DNA of 55,089 bases from an uncultured Eubacteriales bacterium (GTDB lineage: Bacteria > Bacillota > Clostridia > Christensenellales > Borkfalkiaceae). The notes beneath the pieces were generated by a model. It made no database searches. It saw nothing but the letters and a program-made list of their open reading frames with translations, and was not told where the DNA came from. Below, in pieces: positions 26,145 to 34,901 of the stretch (positions within the stretch are counted from its first letter, which is position 1; each line of letters begins with the position of its first letter). Where the stretch lies: positions 1 to 55,089 of the forward strand of contig CASELQ010000008.1 in NCBI GenBank assembly GCA_949288785.1. The letters run 5' to 3'. The position numbers were made by a program, and so were the translations under genes.

Positions 26145-27317
26145 TTAAAACTCCAGTTCTATAATGCCTTTTTTCAGATAATCGGTATAAGATTCGTATC
26201 CGTTCTTTTTTACGGCGATGCCCTTTTCCCAGCGGCAGCCGAAAGTGGGGCCGGAGATAAATGTATCTACCTGGAAGGTCATGTTTTCTTCCAGCGGATA
26301 GTCGCTCGAAGTTTCCATCCACGGCGCCTCCACCTCTATCATGCCCGTGCCGTGGCAGGGCCCGTAAACGTAATTTTTGCCGTAACCCGCGTCTTTATAG
26401 AGCTGTAAAAATTCTTTCGCCACGTCGCTTGCTATAACGCCCGCCTTTATCCTTTCGCACGTCCATTCGTGCGCCTTGCGGCAGAATTCCACAAGCTCTC
26501 TTCTCTCGCCGGTAAGTTTACCCATAATTACGGGCAGACCTATGGCGGGGGAGTACCCGTCTATCTTGGCGGAAAGGTTTAACTGAACTATGTCGCCCTT
26601 TTCTATCTTGCGGTAGCTTGAGCGACTTATGGCGTGGCGTGTGGATTTTTCGCTGAAAACGTACATGGGAAGCCCTTCGTATTCGGCGCCGTTTTCATAT
26701 ATAACGCGCTGAGCCACGCCCACCATTTCGAGTTCCGTTACGCCGGGCTTTAAGTTCTTTATAACCTCGTCCGTGGCAAGTTCTATTATCCTGAACCCTT
26801 CCTTTATGCAGGCAAGTTCGGCGGGGCTTTTTATCTTGCGCAGATCCACCATAATGTCGTTGCACTTTATTATTTCCGCTTTGGGGAAGGAATCTTTAAG
26901 CCCTTCGTAAATGGGCAGAGTGCATTCCACGTAGGAGCCGAGACCTATTTTAAGGTTTTCCCCCTTTATTCCGAGGGCGTTAAACACGTCTTTAAATGTG
27001 CTTGCCTGTATCTCGGGATAGGCGGGGTCTGCCGATTCGCGGAATTCTTTCAAAACGAAAACCTTGTCAATCTTGCCGAAGTCCTTTCCGAACAGTTCGG
27101 ATTCCGGCCCTACTAAAAGCGCCGCGTCGCCTTTGGCGGAAATGACCACGCCTGCCCGCTCGAACAGCGGCCAGAAACCGGAAAAATATCTGGCGTTGGC
27201 GTAATCGCTTTCGGTGGAGCAAACAAGCATTGCATCCATCCCGCGCGCGGCGATCTTGGCGGCGGCTTTTTTGATCCTTTCTTTATACTCGTTGTCGGGT
27301 ATACAAATTCTTGTCAT
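26145..27317 (-). CDS. M24 (Xaa-Pro aminopeptidase/creatinase) family protein with degenerate metal site
   Basis: About 390 residues from the ATG at 27317, eight bases after aggga; the frame opens at 27389 but lacks a ribosome site there. An N-terminal creatinase-like domain (about residues 1-150) is followed by the pita-bread domain. The five metal ligands of M24 peptidases are only partly kept: VMLDIGA is VQLNLSAKID here and GYxSDxTR is GYSPAIG, so both Asp ligands are lost; CHGTGMIEVEAP keeps the His, TFQVDTF has Asp for Glu, and GCRWEKGIAV keeps the last Glu. This resembles metal-free creatinase more than a peptidase. It is the first gene of an operon with ASRT-like and creatininase-family genes, suggesting amide or amidine catabolism. 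Confidence 0.85.
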   Translation of the reverse strand: MTRICIPDNEYKERIKKAAAKIAARGMDAMLVCSTESDYANARYFSGFWPLFERAGVVISAKGDAALLVGPESELFGKDFGKIDKVFVLKEFRESADPAYPEIQASTFKDVFNALGIKGENLKIGLGSYVECTLPIYEGLKDSFPKAEIIKCNDIMVDLRKIKSPAELACIKEGFRIIELATDEVIKNLKPGVTELEMVGVAQRVIYENGAEYEGLPMYVFSEKSTRHAISRSSYRKIEKGDIVQLNLSAKIDGYSPAIGLPVIMGKLTGERRELVEFCRKAHEWTCERIKAGVIASDVAKEFLQLYKDAGYGKNYVYGPCHGTGMIEVEAPWMETSSDYPLEENMTFQVDTFISGPTFGCRWEKGIAVKKNGYESYTDYLKKGIIELEF

Positions 27318-27429
27318 ATAAATTCTCCCTTTTTTATTTTTATTATATTGTATCATCATAATGCCTGTTTGTCTTTGCGTAATCATCAATATTTTTTATA
27401 AAATCGTAAATTTTTTTATCATTATTATA

Positions 27430-27458
27430 TTGACATTCGGGGCAACCCGGTATATAAT
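27430..27458 (+). promoter_or_regulatory. Consensus sigma-A promoter giving a predicted leaderless araC mRNA
   Basis: TTGACA (27430-27435), 17 bp, TATAAT (27453-27458): both boxes match the consensus perfectly. The expected start site, six to seven bases after the -10, is the A of the AUG at 27465, and no ribosome site exists. The spacer holds a CGGG/CCCG inverted repeat (27439-27449), a candidate operator. Confidence 0.8.
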
Positions 27459-27464
27459 TTCGGT

Positions 27465-28358
27465 ATGGAATTCAAATTGAAACCGCTTTCGGTGGAGATA
27501 GCGGTAAACAAGATTGCAAACGTGCATTTTTTCGAATTCGAAAAGAATTTTTTCACCAAAAGCGACAGGCACCCCTTTTGCGAGTTGGTGTTTGTTTCGA
27601 GCGGTACGCTGGAAATTTTTTCGGACGATTATAACGGTCTGCTGCAAAAAAACGAGATGATCATTCACCGCGCAAACGCCTCGCATTTTCTTACCTGTCC
27701 TTCGAGCAGCGCGCCCACGGTAATTATCATCGGGTTTGAATGCCGCTCCGAAAAACTCGATTATTTTTCACGTAACCCCGTAAAACTCGGGGACGAAAAC
27801 GTTAAAAAACTTGCGGAAATAGTAAAGGAGGGGCGAAACGTCTTTGCGCCGCCTTACAATAAACCTACTTACGATATGCACAAAAAGGAGGGGGCGCCTT
27901 TCGGCAGTGAACAGCTCCTTAAAAATCTGCTGGAATACCTGCTTATCCAGCTCGTGAGGGAATATTGTATGGGCGAGGCTTCCGACGGCGGGGAAGGACA
28001 GCCTTTTTATATGACGCTGAATCAAATAATAAAGTATGTGGACGATAATTTTACCGATAAAATAACTATAGACGAGCTGGCTTTTTTATTCGGTACCAAT
28101 CGCGCCACGCTGTGCGCCGAATTCAAGAAAAAGACGGGTAAGACCGTTGCCGGCTATATGGCGGACAAAAAGATAGAGTTTGCCAAGCGTAAATTAGCGG
28201 AGGACAGCTGTACCGTAACACGCATAGCCGATGCGCTCAAATTCGATACCATACATTATTTTACGGCATTTTTCAAAAAGCACACGGGCATATCCCCGAG
28301 AGAATACCGCGCCGGCATAAAAAAAGAATCAGCACAACCCGCCGAAAAAATTTTTTAA
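27465..28358 (+). CDS. AraC-family transcriptional regulator
   Basis: 297 residues. The N-terminal cupin sensor (residues about 10-100) has SDRHPFCELVFVSSGTLEIF and a metal-site-like HRANASHF. The C-terminal 100 residues carry two helix-turn-helix units, IDELAFLFGTNRATLCAEFK and VTRIADALKFDTIHYFTAFF, ending in the family signature KHTGISPREYRAG. It is transcribed away from the M24/ASRT-like/creatininase operon across a 147-base intergenic region and is the likely regulator of that operon and perhaps of itself. The next in-frame Met is about 65 residues in, inside the sensor domain, so the ATG at 27465 is the best start even though no ribosome site precedes it. Confidence 0.9.
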   Translation: MEFKLKPLSVEIAVNKIANVHFFEFEKNFFTKSDRHPFCELVFVSSGTLEIFSDDYNGLLQKNEMIIHRANASHFLTCPSSSAPTVIIIGFECRSEKLDYFSRNPVKLGDENVKKLAEIVKEGRNVFAPPYNKPTYDMHKKEGAPFGSEQLLKNLLEYLLIQLVREYCMGEASDGGEGQPFYMTLNQIIKYVDDNFTDKITIDELAFLFGTNRATLCAEFKKKTGKTVAGYMADKKIEFAKRKLAEDSCTVTRIADALKFDTIHYFTAFFKKHTGISPREYRAGIKKESAQPAEKIF

Positions 28359-28394
28359 AAAGTTGAACATTATCTGGTATATATTAAAATTTAT

Positions 28395-28657
28395 AAACTT
28401 TAATTTATTGAGATTTCTGTAAACGTTGGGAGAAACTCCGGCATATTGATGGAATATTTCGTAAAAAAGTTTACGTCAGAATAACCTACACTGTTTACTA
28501 TTTCATATATTTTTTTATCTGTGTTGGTAAGCAAACGGTAAGCTTCCTGCATTTTTTGTTCTATTATATATTCTCTGTAACTTTTACCTACGCATGTTTT
28601 GAATTTTGCAGAAAGATATGGTATGCTGTAATTGAATTTATCTGCAATATCTGACAG
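28395..28657 (-). pseudogene. AraC-family C-terminal remnant, truncated and frameshifted
   Basis: From about 28657 downward the minus strand encodes the double helix-turn-helix of an AraC protein: LSDIADKFNYSIPYLSAKFK, then EIVNSVGYSDVNFFTKY. One base seems missing near 28453; in the next frame the expected FHQYAGVSPNVYRNLN follows. Everything upstream of 28657 is unrelated DNA, so the sensor domain is gone. This marks the left edge of the mobile-element mosaic. Confidence 0.75.
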
Positions 28658-28731
28658 CAGGGGGAGGAGCCAACCCCAGTAGAACACCAAAAAGAGCATA
28701 AAATAGGTGATTTTGCAAGAAATTAGGGCGA

Positions 28732-29949
28732 TTATATGTAAATCTCTATTCGAACAGTCTTTACGTCGCGATATTCCCGAAAGCCTTTGTACTTGTAAGT
28801 TCTCGCATGGTAGACTTCGTATTGCTCATTATAGCTAAAAATAAGAAAGCCCCGACAGGAGTCATTCCCGTCGGGGTTATCTGTTGTTTTGTCAGGCGGC
28901 GAATCCGTTGGCTTACCGTCCATATATTTTAGTGAGATCCGTAAAAGGTCTTTGAATACATCGACGCGCTTTATGAGCATTTCGACCGCTTGTTTCGTTT
29001 TAAGTTTCAGAGCTGACGTAACACGTTGAACGATTTCCTTCTCGGACAGAGATTCTTTCACATGTGCTTTTTCTATGGCAATGTTTTCTTCGAGATGACG
29101 CCGTTTGTCCTCAAGCTCCTCAAGACGTTGCTTGGTCGTTTCGGTATAAATACCGGCTTCGATTGCTCCGATGATATTGGAGAGCGCTTTGTTCGTATTT
29201 GCGAGTTCCCGTTCGTAGTACCGCAGGTCTGTATCGTCGGTAAGTTTCTTTTTATGCTTTTCGAGGATACCTTTTACGATAAGCTCCATATTCGCAGGTT
29301 CGCAGATTTTTTTGAAAAGCGCGTCAACAACGAATTGTTCAAGCGTTTCCTTCTTCATCGCTTTATTCTGACATCCTGTTGCCTTTTTAATGGAAGGGCA
29401 TTTGTAGTAACGCCATATCGTTGTATCTTTGGAAGTGCCAGTAGCCGAGCGGAGCGGTTTGCCGCAATAACCGCAGAAAGCTCTGCCTTTGAGAATATAA
29501 TCTACACCGATAACGTGTTTACCGTATTTGTTGGCATCAATTCTGGCTTTCACTACTTGGAAAAGTTCTTTTGGGATGACAGATGGATAAATTTTGTCGT
29601 AGATCTCATCGTGGATGCGGTATATCCCAGTGTACTTTTCTTGTTGCAGCATTGAGTAAATTGCTGCCGGGGTAAACGGTTTCCCTCGGTTGAGGACACT
29701 TTTATCACGGAATTCTTTAACGATTTCGTGCATTCTTTTACCGTTGGCATAGTCCGTGAACATCTGTAAGAGAATTGCTGCTTCGTGTTCGTTGATGATG
29801 ACTTTCAACGCTGTACGTACAGGTTTGCCGTTTACTTCCGTGGTAAGCTCTTTTAATGAATACCCGTAGTTTATGTTACCGCCGATAAAGTTGCCTTTAA
29901 GTCTGGTCTCTCGCATACCGCGCTTTGTCTTTTGCGATAATTCTTCGCT
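28732..29949 (-). pseudogene. Large serine recombinase lacking its catalytic domain
   Basis: The frame covers the C-terminal two thirds of a large serine recombinase. Homology starts at SEELSQKTKRGM (29949 downward), directly after an in-frame stop at 29950-29952. Then come the Recombinase domain (NYGYSLKELT, AIYSMLQQEKYTGIYR), a zinc ribbon with CGYCGKPL and a later C, and a long coiled-coil (about residues 230-320 from the ATG at 29916). The N-terminal resolvase domain with the nucleophile Ser is absent, and the DNA before the stop is unrelated. It therefore cannot recombine by itself. It lies in the same direction as a second damaged recombinase 100 bases upstream. Confidence 0.8.
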
Positions 29950-30013
29950 CTAAGACAATCATTATGGACACAATAAAAAGAGGGGCAATTAGGGCATAAA
30001 ATGGTATAGAAAG

Positions 30014-30046
30014 AAGTGTATGGGCGGCGGGCTCATACACTTTTTT
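30014..30046. terminator. Intrinsic terminator between the two recombinase genes
   Basis: A stem of 12 bp with one G-T wobble (30014-30025 with 30031-30042) is flanked by a T run on the plus strand (30041-30046) and T-rich DNA on the minus strand. It lies just past the stop of the upstream recombinase at 30048. Confidence 0.6.
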
Positions 30047-30047
30047 G

Positions 30048-31683
30048 TTACTTATCGGCATTATTGAGTTTGTGGCGCAGAACGGAGGCAATATCGACCT
30101 TATAGACGATATCTATTTCACGTTCTTTGCCCGTTATTTTTGGATGCCCGCCGACGATTACGCGATCTATCAGTTCATAGCACATTTCGCGGGTAAGCTC
30201 GGGCGCTTCGAGATATTTCTTGATGTTCCGTATGAAAGCGTCGGCGCTCTGTATATTATTTTCCGTATCCTTCATTTTCGTTTCGAGTTCTTCTATCTCC
30301 GTAGTCAGAGTTTTCTGTTCGTTGGAATATTTTTCAATCAGCCCGAAACAGATATCTTCGGGCATATTGCCTTTCACTCTGTCTTCATAGGCGACCTGTA
30401 TCAAGTGGGATAGTTCTTCCGTGCGCTTTTGTTTTGTCTGCAATGTCTTTTTGACGGATTTTATTGATTTGTCTGCAAACTCCGCGTTATGTCGCAAATA
30501 GTCTTCTTTGATTTGCTCCTCGTCAAGAACGATGCGTTGAGCCATCTCCCGTATATCGCTCAAAATGACGGCTTCTATATCTTTCGCCATGATATGATGC
30601 GAGAAACATACCGATTTTCCGAAACGCATATGGTCGCCGCAGTTGAACGAATAAAAACGCTTATTGCCGTGTACACTGGTATTCTGCTTCATTTTACAGC
30701 CGCAGTCGGCGCAAATAAGGAAGCCTGACAGGGGAGAGTAAATCCCGTCTTTAACGTCTTTCTGCCTTGCGCCAAAGAGTTGCGCCGCGCTTCTACTTTG
30801 TCCCAAAGTTCCTGCGAGATGATGGGCTCGTGTGTATTATAGACGATCACCCATTCGCTCTTATCTTTTTTATACCGCTTATGGTTTTTATACGATACGG
30901 AAGATGACATCAGCTGCGGCATATGCCCGAGATAAACTATGTTTCGCAGCATGGTGTTTATCGTCGAAAGGCACCATATGTGGTGTTCGCCGGATCTCAA
31001 TTCATGCCCGAACTTTTCAAAGGCGTATCTACGAGGACAGATAATGCCTTCTTCATTTAATATTTCGGCAATTTTCTTCGCGCTCAATCCCGACGCGTAC
31101 ATTTCAAATATTCTTACGACTACCGGCGCGGTTTCTTCGTCGATGACGGGCGTATGTTTTTTGTCCGTTCCTTTGAGATAACCGTAAACGACTTTTGCAG
31201 CGCTATATATACCGGCGAGAGCATTGGAGCGTTTCACGGCGCGTATCTTTTTGCTTGTGTTGGCGGCATGCCACTCGTTAAAAACGTTCATAATTGGCAT
31301 CATCTCCATGGCATTACTGTCACGGTTTTCCGTGTCTACGTTGTCCTGTATGGCTATAAATCGAATACCGAAAGCAGGAAACACGTAATCCACGTACTGC
31401 CCGACCTCGATATAGTTCCTGCCGAACCTCGACAGGTCTTTGACGATGATTGTATTGATTACTCCTGTTTTGCGTCGTCCAAAAGCCGTTGCACGTCCGG
31501 TCTGTCGAACGTCGTACCCGACACGCCGTCGTCTATGTATTCGTCGTGTATCTCGAAGCCGCGTTCCTCGGCGTATTTCCTGAGTATCGTTCTCTGATGC
31601 TCTATGGATACCGATTCACCCTGACGTTCATCCTCTTGGGACAGCCTATAATACAGTCCCGCTATGTAATGTTTCTGTTTCAT
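30048..31683 (-). pseudogene. Large serine recombinase (TndX/Tn4451 type), two frameshifts
   Basis: Three frames, 31683-31459, 31393-30689 and 30806-30048, line up as one recombinase of about 545 residues. The first has the resolvase nucleophile region YIAGLYYRLSQEDE and DDGVSGTTFDRPDVQ; the bases between the first two encode GVINTIIVKDLSRFGRNYIE in another frame. The second carries the Recombinase domain, and the third the zinc ribbon CADCGCKMKQ and coiled coil. Adding one A to the A run at 31468-31471 (T on the plus strand) and one at 30759-30761 restores the full sequence. Catalytic residues are otherwise intact, so the gene decayed recently or the breaks are sequencing errors in homopolymers. 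Confidence 0.85.
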
Positions 31684-31687
31684 ATGT

Positions 31688-31882
31688 TCACCTCACGTTT
31701 TTAGTAGTGCGCTGTACGGCAATGGACTTCATCGTCTTTTCAAAGTCTTTGCCTCCGCGGAAATATCTGCGGACATAATAGGTCTGCCTGCCCACGGTTT
31801 CCCGCCTGCTGATTGATGGAGCGAAGATATAGCAATTCTCGTAATCCTCGCCGCTGTAAAATGCTTTTTGTACTGCGTTCAT
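31688..31882 (-). CDS. Small element-encoded protein, unknown function
   Basis: 64 residues from the ATG at 31882, seven bases after ggaggt (an ATG at 31897 lies upstream of that site). The protein is basic at its end and has GEDYENCYIFAPSISRRETVG and YYVRRYFRGGKDFEKTMKSI. I do not recognise a family. It ends five bases before the recombinase start and is probably co-transcribed with it, as small accessory genes often are in serine-recombinase elements. Confidence 0.55.
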   Translation of the reverse strand: MNAVQKAFYSGEDYENCYIFAPSISRRETVGRQTYYVRRYFRGGKDFEKTMKSIAVQRTTKNVR

Positions 31883-31982
31883 TTTTCTGACCTCCATGTG
31901 ATTTGATTTGTTCTGTCTTTCGACGGAGGAAAAACAAACGGAAAGGCAAAAGCTGTCTATTGCCTGTGCCGTCCGTTACTTT

Positions 31983-32024
31983 CCGTCAAGGGTTGCCGAA
32001 GGCAATGCACTTTACCCTTGACGG
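31983..32024. repeat. Nested inverted repeat between the small ORF and replication gene
   Basis: CCGTCAAGGGT (31983-31993) pairs with ACCCTTGACGG (32014-32024), and within the loop TTGCC (31993-31997) pairs with GGCAA around gaa. It follows the end of the minus-strand replication gene and may be a terminator, a nick site, or an origin arm. The rest of 31898-32069 shows no gene. Confidence 0.5.
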
Positions 32025-32069
32025 GAAGGGCGTTTCCGTTTACACTCTCCGGCCGAAAGACAAATTGAT

Positions 32070-32930
32070 TTAATTCGCCTTCGGCATTTTCGCTATAACT
32101 TCCGGACTTACCGTCCCTATAACTTCACCGTCCGATATACAAGTGAAATCGTCCACAAGGATAGCTTTGCGGTCGTCTATCCCGAACGGACAGATAATGT
32201 CTTCGTCTATGACGTCGGAAACGAAGTAAGAAGGCAGGTCGCCGCCGTAGACCAGCCGCTCGCCCGACTTCTCTATGTACTTCGTCAGATATTTCAGCGA
32301 ATGCTGCACCTCCTGCGGCGAGCCGAGCGCCTGAAAATCATTTCTGCCGTACCGTTCGAGAAAGTAGGTATTCTGGTGCGCCGTCTGCATCCGGTGGTCT
32401 TTGGTGCTGTAATCTTTTGTTTCGATAATCTCTCCGACCATACCGCCGGGCGGAATATAAAATATCCCGTGAAAATGCAGTCTGCCTGTTTCTCCGCCGC
32501 GTTCCCATACGCCGATATGCTTCCAGCCTTTGCGAGCGACAAGGTGCTTGAACGTATTGCGCAAGGACTTGCGGAAGCTCTCTTCGGTATGCAACGCGTC
32601 AGAGAAAGTAAACGTGCAAAAGAAACTCCATTCCTGCAAATACGCTTTCTTGGCAAGTCGGACTTTTCTGCGGATAGCGTTTGTTTTCTTCCGTTCGTTG
32701 TTCCGCGGAATCGTCTCTTCCATAGCCTTTCGCATATAGGCTTTGCGCTCTTTTTTCGGAAGTTGTTGGCTCTCCTTATAAGCGGCTTCAAACTGTTCTT
32801 TCTTCTCGCTCTCTTCTACGGATAACGGACGGGCTGCCCGTCGTCGCTTGCGCCCCTGCGGGAAGTTTTCCTTCGGGGTAGCGATGTAATGACTCCCGTC
32901 AAACGAGATTTTTGCTGCTCTGTACGGCAT
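32070..32930 (-). CDS. HUH-type replication initiation protein (copy 1)
   Basis: About 286 residues from the ATG at 32930, eight bases after gaggaac. The HUH endonuclease core is clear: motif I as FFCTFTFSD near residue 105, the metal-binding His-Phe-His of motif II in RLHFHGIFYIP near 152, and a two-tyrosine helix YLTKYIEKSG near 215 in place of motif III. The N-terminal third is Lys/Arg-rich and predicted helical. Such enzymes nick an origin and start rolling-circle replication or transfer. A related protein is encoded on the opposite strand at 34902. Palindromes just upstream (32977-33110) are the natural candidate origin. The exact family was not identified. Confidence 0.8.
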   Translation of the reverse strand: MPYRAAKISFDGSHYIATPKENFPQGRKRRRAARPLSVEESEKKEQFEAAYKESQQLPKKERKAYMRKAMEETIPRNNERKKTNAIRRKVRLAKKAYLQEWSFFCTFTFSDALHTEESFRKSLRNTFKHLVARKGWKHIGVWERGGETGRLHFHGIFYIPPGGMVGEIIETKDYSTKDHRMQTAHQNTYFLERYGRNDFQALGSPQEVQHSLKYLTKYIEKSGERLVYGGDLPSYFVSDVIDEDIICPFGIDDRKAILVDDFTCISDGEVIGTVSPEVIAKMPKAN

Positions 32931-32976
32931 TGTTTTTGTTCCTCTTTCGATTTTTTGCATAGCATTAACCTTAAAC

Positions 32977-33110
32977 TCGCAAGGTTCTTGCGACTTCAAG
33001 AATTTTCTGTGAGAAAAATTCTACAAGCCAAACCGGAAGGTTTCTTTCCGGTTTGAAAAAGTTTTAGCACCTAAATACGACAGTTTTTGTCGTGTTATAA
33101 AAACTTTTTC
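32977..33110. repeat. Cluster of palindromes upstream of the HUH replication gene (candidate origin)
   Basis: Four inverted repeats crowd together: TCGCAAG/CTTGCGA (32977-32993), CAAACCGGAA/TTCCGGTTTG (33029-33055), GAAAAAGTTTT/AAAACTTTTTC (33055-33065 and 33100-33110), and nested inside the last, ACGACA/TGTCGT (33077-33093). Closely packed hairpins next to a Rep gene are typical of rolling-circle origins. The further stretch 33111-33361 has no gene I can support. Confidence 0.5.
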
Positions 33111-33356
33111 CACAAGCGTACAAAAAATCAGTGCCAAAAGGAAATTTTCGGAATGGAAGGAAGCCAAGAGTACGGTTTTTGGACAGATTTCAGGCATCTT
33201 AGGAGAGTAAAGTGTTATATTCTGGGTGTAAAAGGTATTTTCAGGCGACAGAATAACAAAACAATCGGCAGAATGTTAGTAAGCAAACTCATAGCGTTTC
33301 CATAGTCTGTAAGTAGCAAATCCAAAATGAGGTGTAGTTTACCCAAACTTTGCACA

Positions 33357-33396
33357 TAGAAAAAGGCAGCCGCTTCGTAGAAAGCAAACTGCCTTT
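33357..33396 (-). terminator. Intrinsic terminator after the sigma/HTH gene
   Basis: AAAGGCAG (33362-33369) pairs with CTGCCTTT (33389-33396), with an inner GCTT/AAGC pair, and on the minus strand the stem runs into TTTTTC. It is 30 bases past the stop of the gene at 33427. Confidence 0.65.
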
Positions 33397-33426
33397 AAGG
33401 GGGGGTATGAAGTTTTGGAACATATC

Positions 33427-33927
33427 TCAGTACGCGCCGTAAAGCGAATAATATCTCTGACGGATGCTTGCTTTTCTGCTGTTGATCCTGCCTCTGTCGA
33501 TGCCGAGCTCGGCGCAGACTTCGGATTGTACTATGCCGTTCATATAGCAGTTCAAAATGGCAAGCTCTAATGCGGAAAGCTGTAACGCGTCTACAAGCTC
33601 GTCGTATTTTGTGTAATCCGTCTGTTCGTGTTCAAAGCAGTTCACGGGATCCATAGGCAGAGCCTTATATTCCGCAAAGTCAATGGATTCGACGACTGTC
33701 CCGCGCCTGTCCGGTCTGTTACGTAGAAGGCTTATAAAACTGTCTACCTCGCGGTAGCACGCAAGTTTTATCGTGATTTCTTTACCTTTGCGGTCTTTGC
33801 CGTAAATTTCGTGAACGGTGTGACCTACGAATTGGTATAAGAAGCAGATAGCGGTCTGTGCCACGTCATAGCCGTCCGATACGGTATAGTCTATCTCGCT
33901 CATGTGGTGCAGGTCTTTGATTATCAT
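33427..33927 (-). CDS. Sigma-70 region 4-like HTH protein, N-terminus uncertain
   Basis: About 167 residues if started at the ATG at 33927. The C-terminal 60 residues, LSALELAILNCYMNGIVQSE followed by CAELGIDRGRINSRKASI, form a helix-turn-helix like sigma-factor region 4. The middle segment has HEIYGKDRKGKEITIKLACYREVD, typical of element-borne regulators. Homology of the opposite strand to hsdR begins exactly at 33926, so the native 5' end of this gene may have been cut off by that junction. Starts at 33903 and 33927 both lack ribosome sites. It may regulate element genes; function inferred only from the HTH. Confidence 0.6.
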   Translation of the reverse strand: MIIKDLHHMSEIDYTVSDGYDVAQTAICFLYQFVGHTVHEIYGKDRKGKEITIKLACYREVDSFISLLRNRPDRRGTVVESIDFAEYKALPMDPVNCFEHEQTDYTKYDELVDALQLSALELAILNCYMNGIVQSEVCAELGIDRGRINSRKASIRQRYYSLYGAY

Positions 33928-34717
33928 ACAGGCTTTTTCGCGCACGAATCGCCTGTTCGGGCCGGATAAACCGTTTGGCACGATCAGATATTACCGCAAG
34001 CCGCACACGATGAAACGGAACATCAGAAGTGCCGTAAAGTTGTATTCTGGCGATAAGCCTTTGGGATTGTTCGTTGATAAACTTGAAGAAAACATTCAGT
34101 CCATGAATGAAGTCTATCAGGATATTTTTGAATTGTACGAAACCTCTGGGGTTAAGAATTTTGAAAAGTTGCCCGAAGAAAAAGCGGCGAAGGCTCGCTT
34201 TGCATTGCTTTTCAAGGTCTTTGAAGCGTATTTAGAGGCGGCAAAAGTTCAGGGTTTCGCTTGGAAAAAGACCGAATATTTCTTCAAGCGTGAAGATGAT
34301 GCGCAAACTTCCGTTACGGTCGCATTGGACGAGAGAACTTATCTTACGCTGGTACAGAGATATAAAGAGCTTGTTTCTCCTCCCGGTGGTCCTGTAGATG
34401 ATGACGTACCATACGATATCGAAGGTTACATAACGGAAATCAATACGGGTGCGATTGACACCGACTATATGAATGTAAACTTTACGAAGTGGAGAAAGCA
34501 GCTTCAGGAGGGCGCGTCGAAGGAGGAAATAGAGCAAACGTTGAATGAGTTGCATAAGTCTTTTGCTTCGATGACACAGGAAGAGCAGAAATATGCGAGC
34601 TTGTTTTTGCACGATGTTGAAAGCGGCGAGGTTCAGGTTGAAGAAGGTAAGACGCTTAAAGACTATATCACCGAGTATCAGGTCAACGCTAAGAACGATC
34701 AGATACACCGTTTTGCT
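33926..34717 (+). pseudogene. C-terminal fragment of type I restriction endonuclease subunit HsdR
   Basis: The frame encodes IQAFSRTNRLFGPDKPFGTI, then RYYRKPHTMKRNI, KLYSGDKPLGLFVDKLEENI and a long helical tail ending GKTLKDYITEYQVNAKNDQI. This is the end of motor domain 2 and the helical domain of EcoR124-type HsdR. The nuclease and most of the helicase domains are absent, the 5' side being the sigma/HTH gene on the other strand. After HRFAF the sequence changes and runs through a terminator hairpin. It cannot be functional. No hsdM is present. Confidence 0.8.
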
Positions 34718-34723
34718 TTTACG

Positions 34724-34757
34724 GAGAATCACAAGATTTTTGTGGTTCTCTTTTTTT
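34724..34757 (+). terminator. Rho-independent terminator at the hsdR fragment end
   Basis: GAGAATCACAA (34724-34734) pairs with TTGTGGTTCTC (34740-34750) over a five-base loop, one T-G wobble, followed by seven T. It stands between the hsdR and hsdS pieces. Confidence 0.8.
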
Positions 34758-34760
34758 ATA

Positions 34761-34895
34761 ACTTGGGAACAGCGTAAGTTAGGAGATATCGGCAAGACAT
34801 ATGGAGGACTGTCTGGGAAATCAAAGGAAGATTTCGGGCATGGAGACGCAAGATTTGTAACATATATGAATGTGTTTTCTAATCCTGTTGGCGAT
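34761..34895 (+). pseudogene. HsdS (type I specificity subunit) fragment fused in frame to a replication gene
   Basis: The bases encode TWEQRKLGDIGKTYGGLSGK followed by SKEDFGHGDARFVTYMNVFS, the start of a target-recognition domain of HsdS with its WEQRKLGDI lead-in. The match stops near SNPV, and the same open frame runs straight on into the second HUH replication protein. Only about 45 residues of HsdS remain. Confidence 0.75.
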
Positions 34896-34901
34896 CCTGT
34901 G

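Noticed and set aside
34593..34760. 5' part of the open frame leading to HUH copy 2
   Set aside because: It is the out-of-frame shadow of the hsdR fragment and crosses a strong terminator, so it is not part of the protein.
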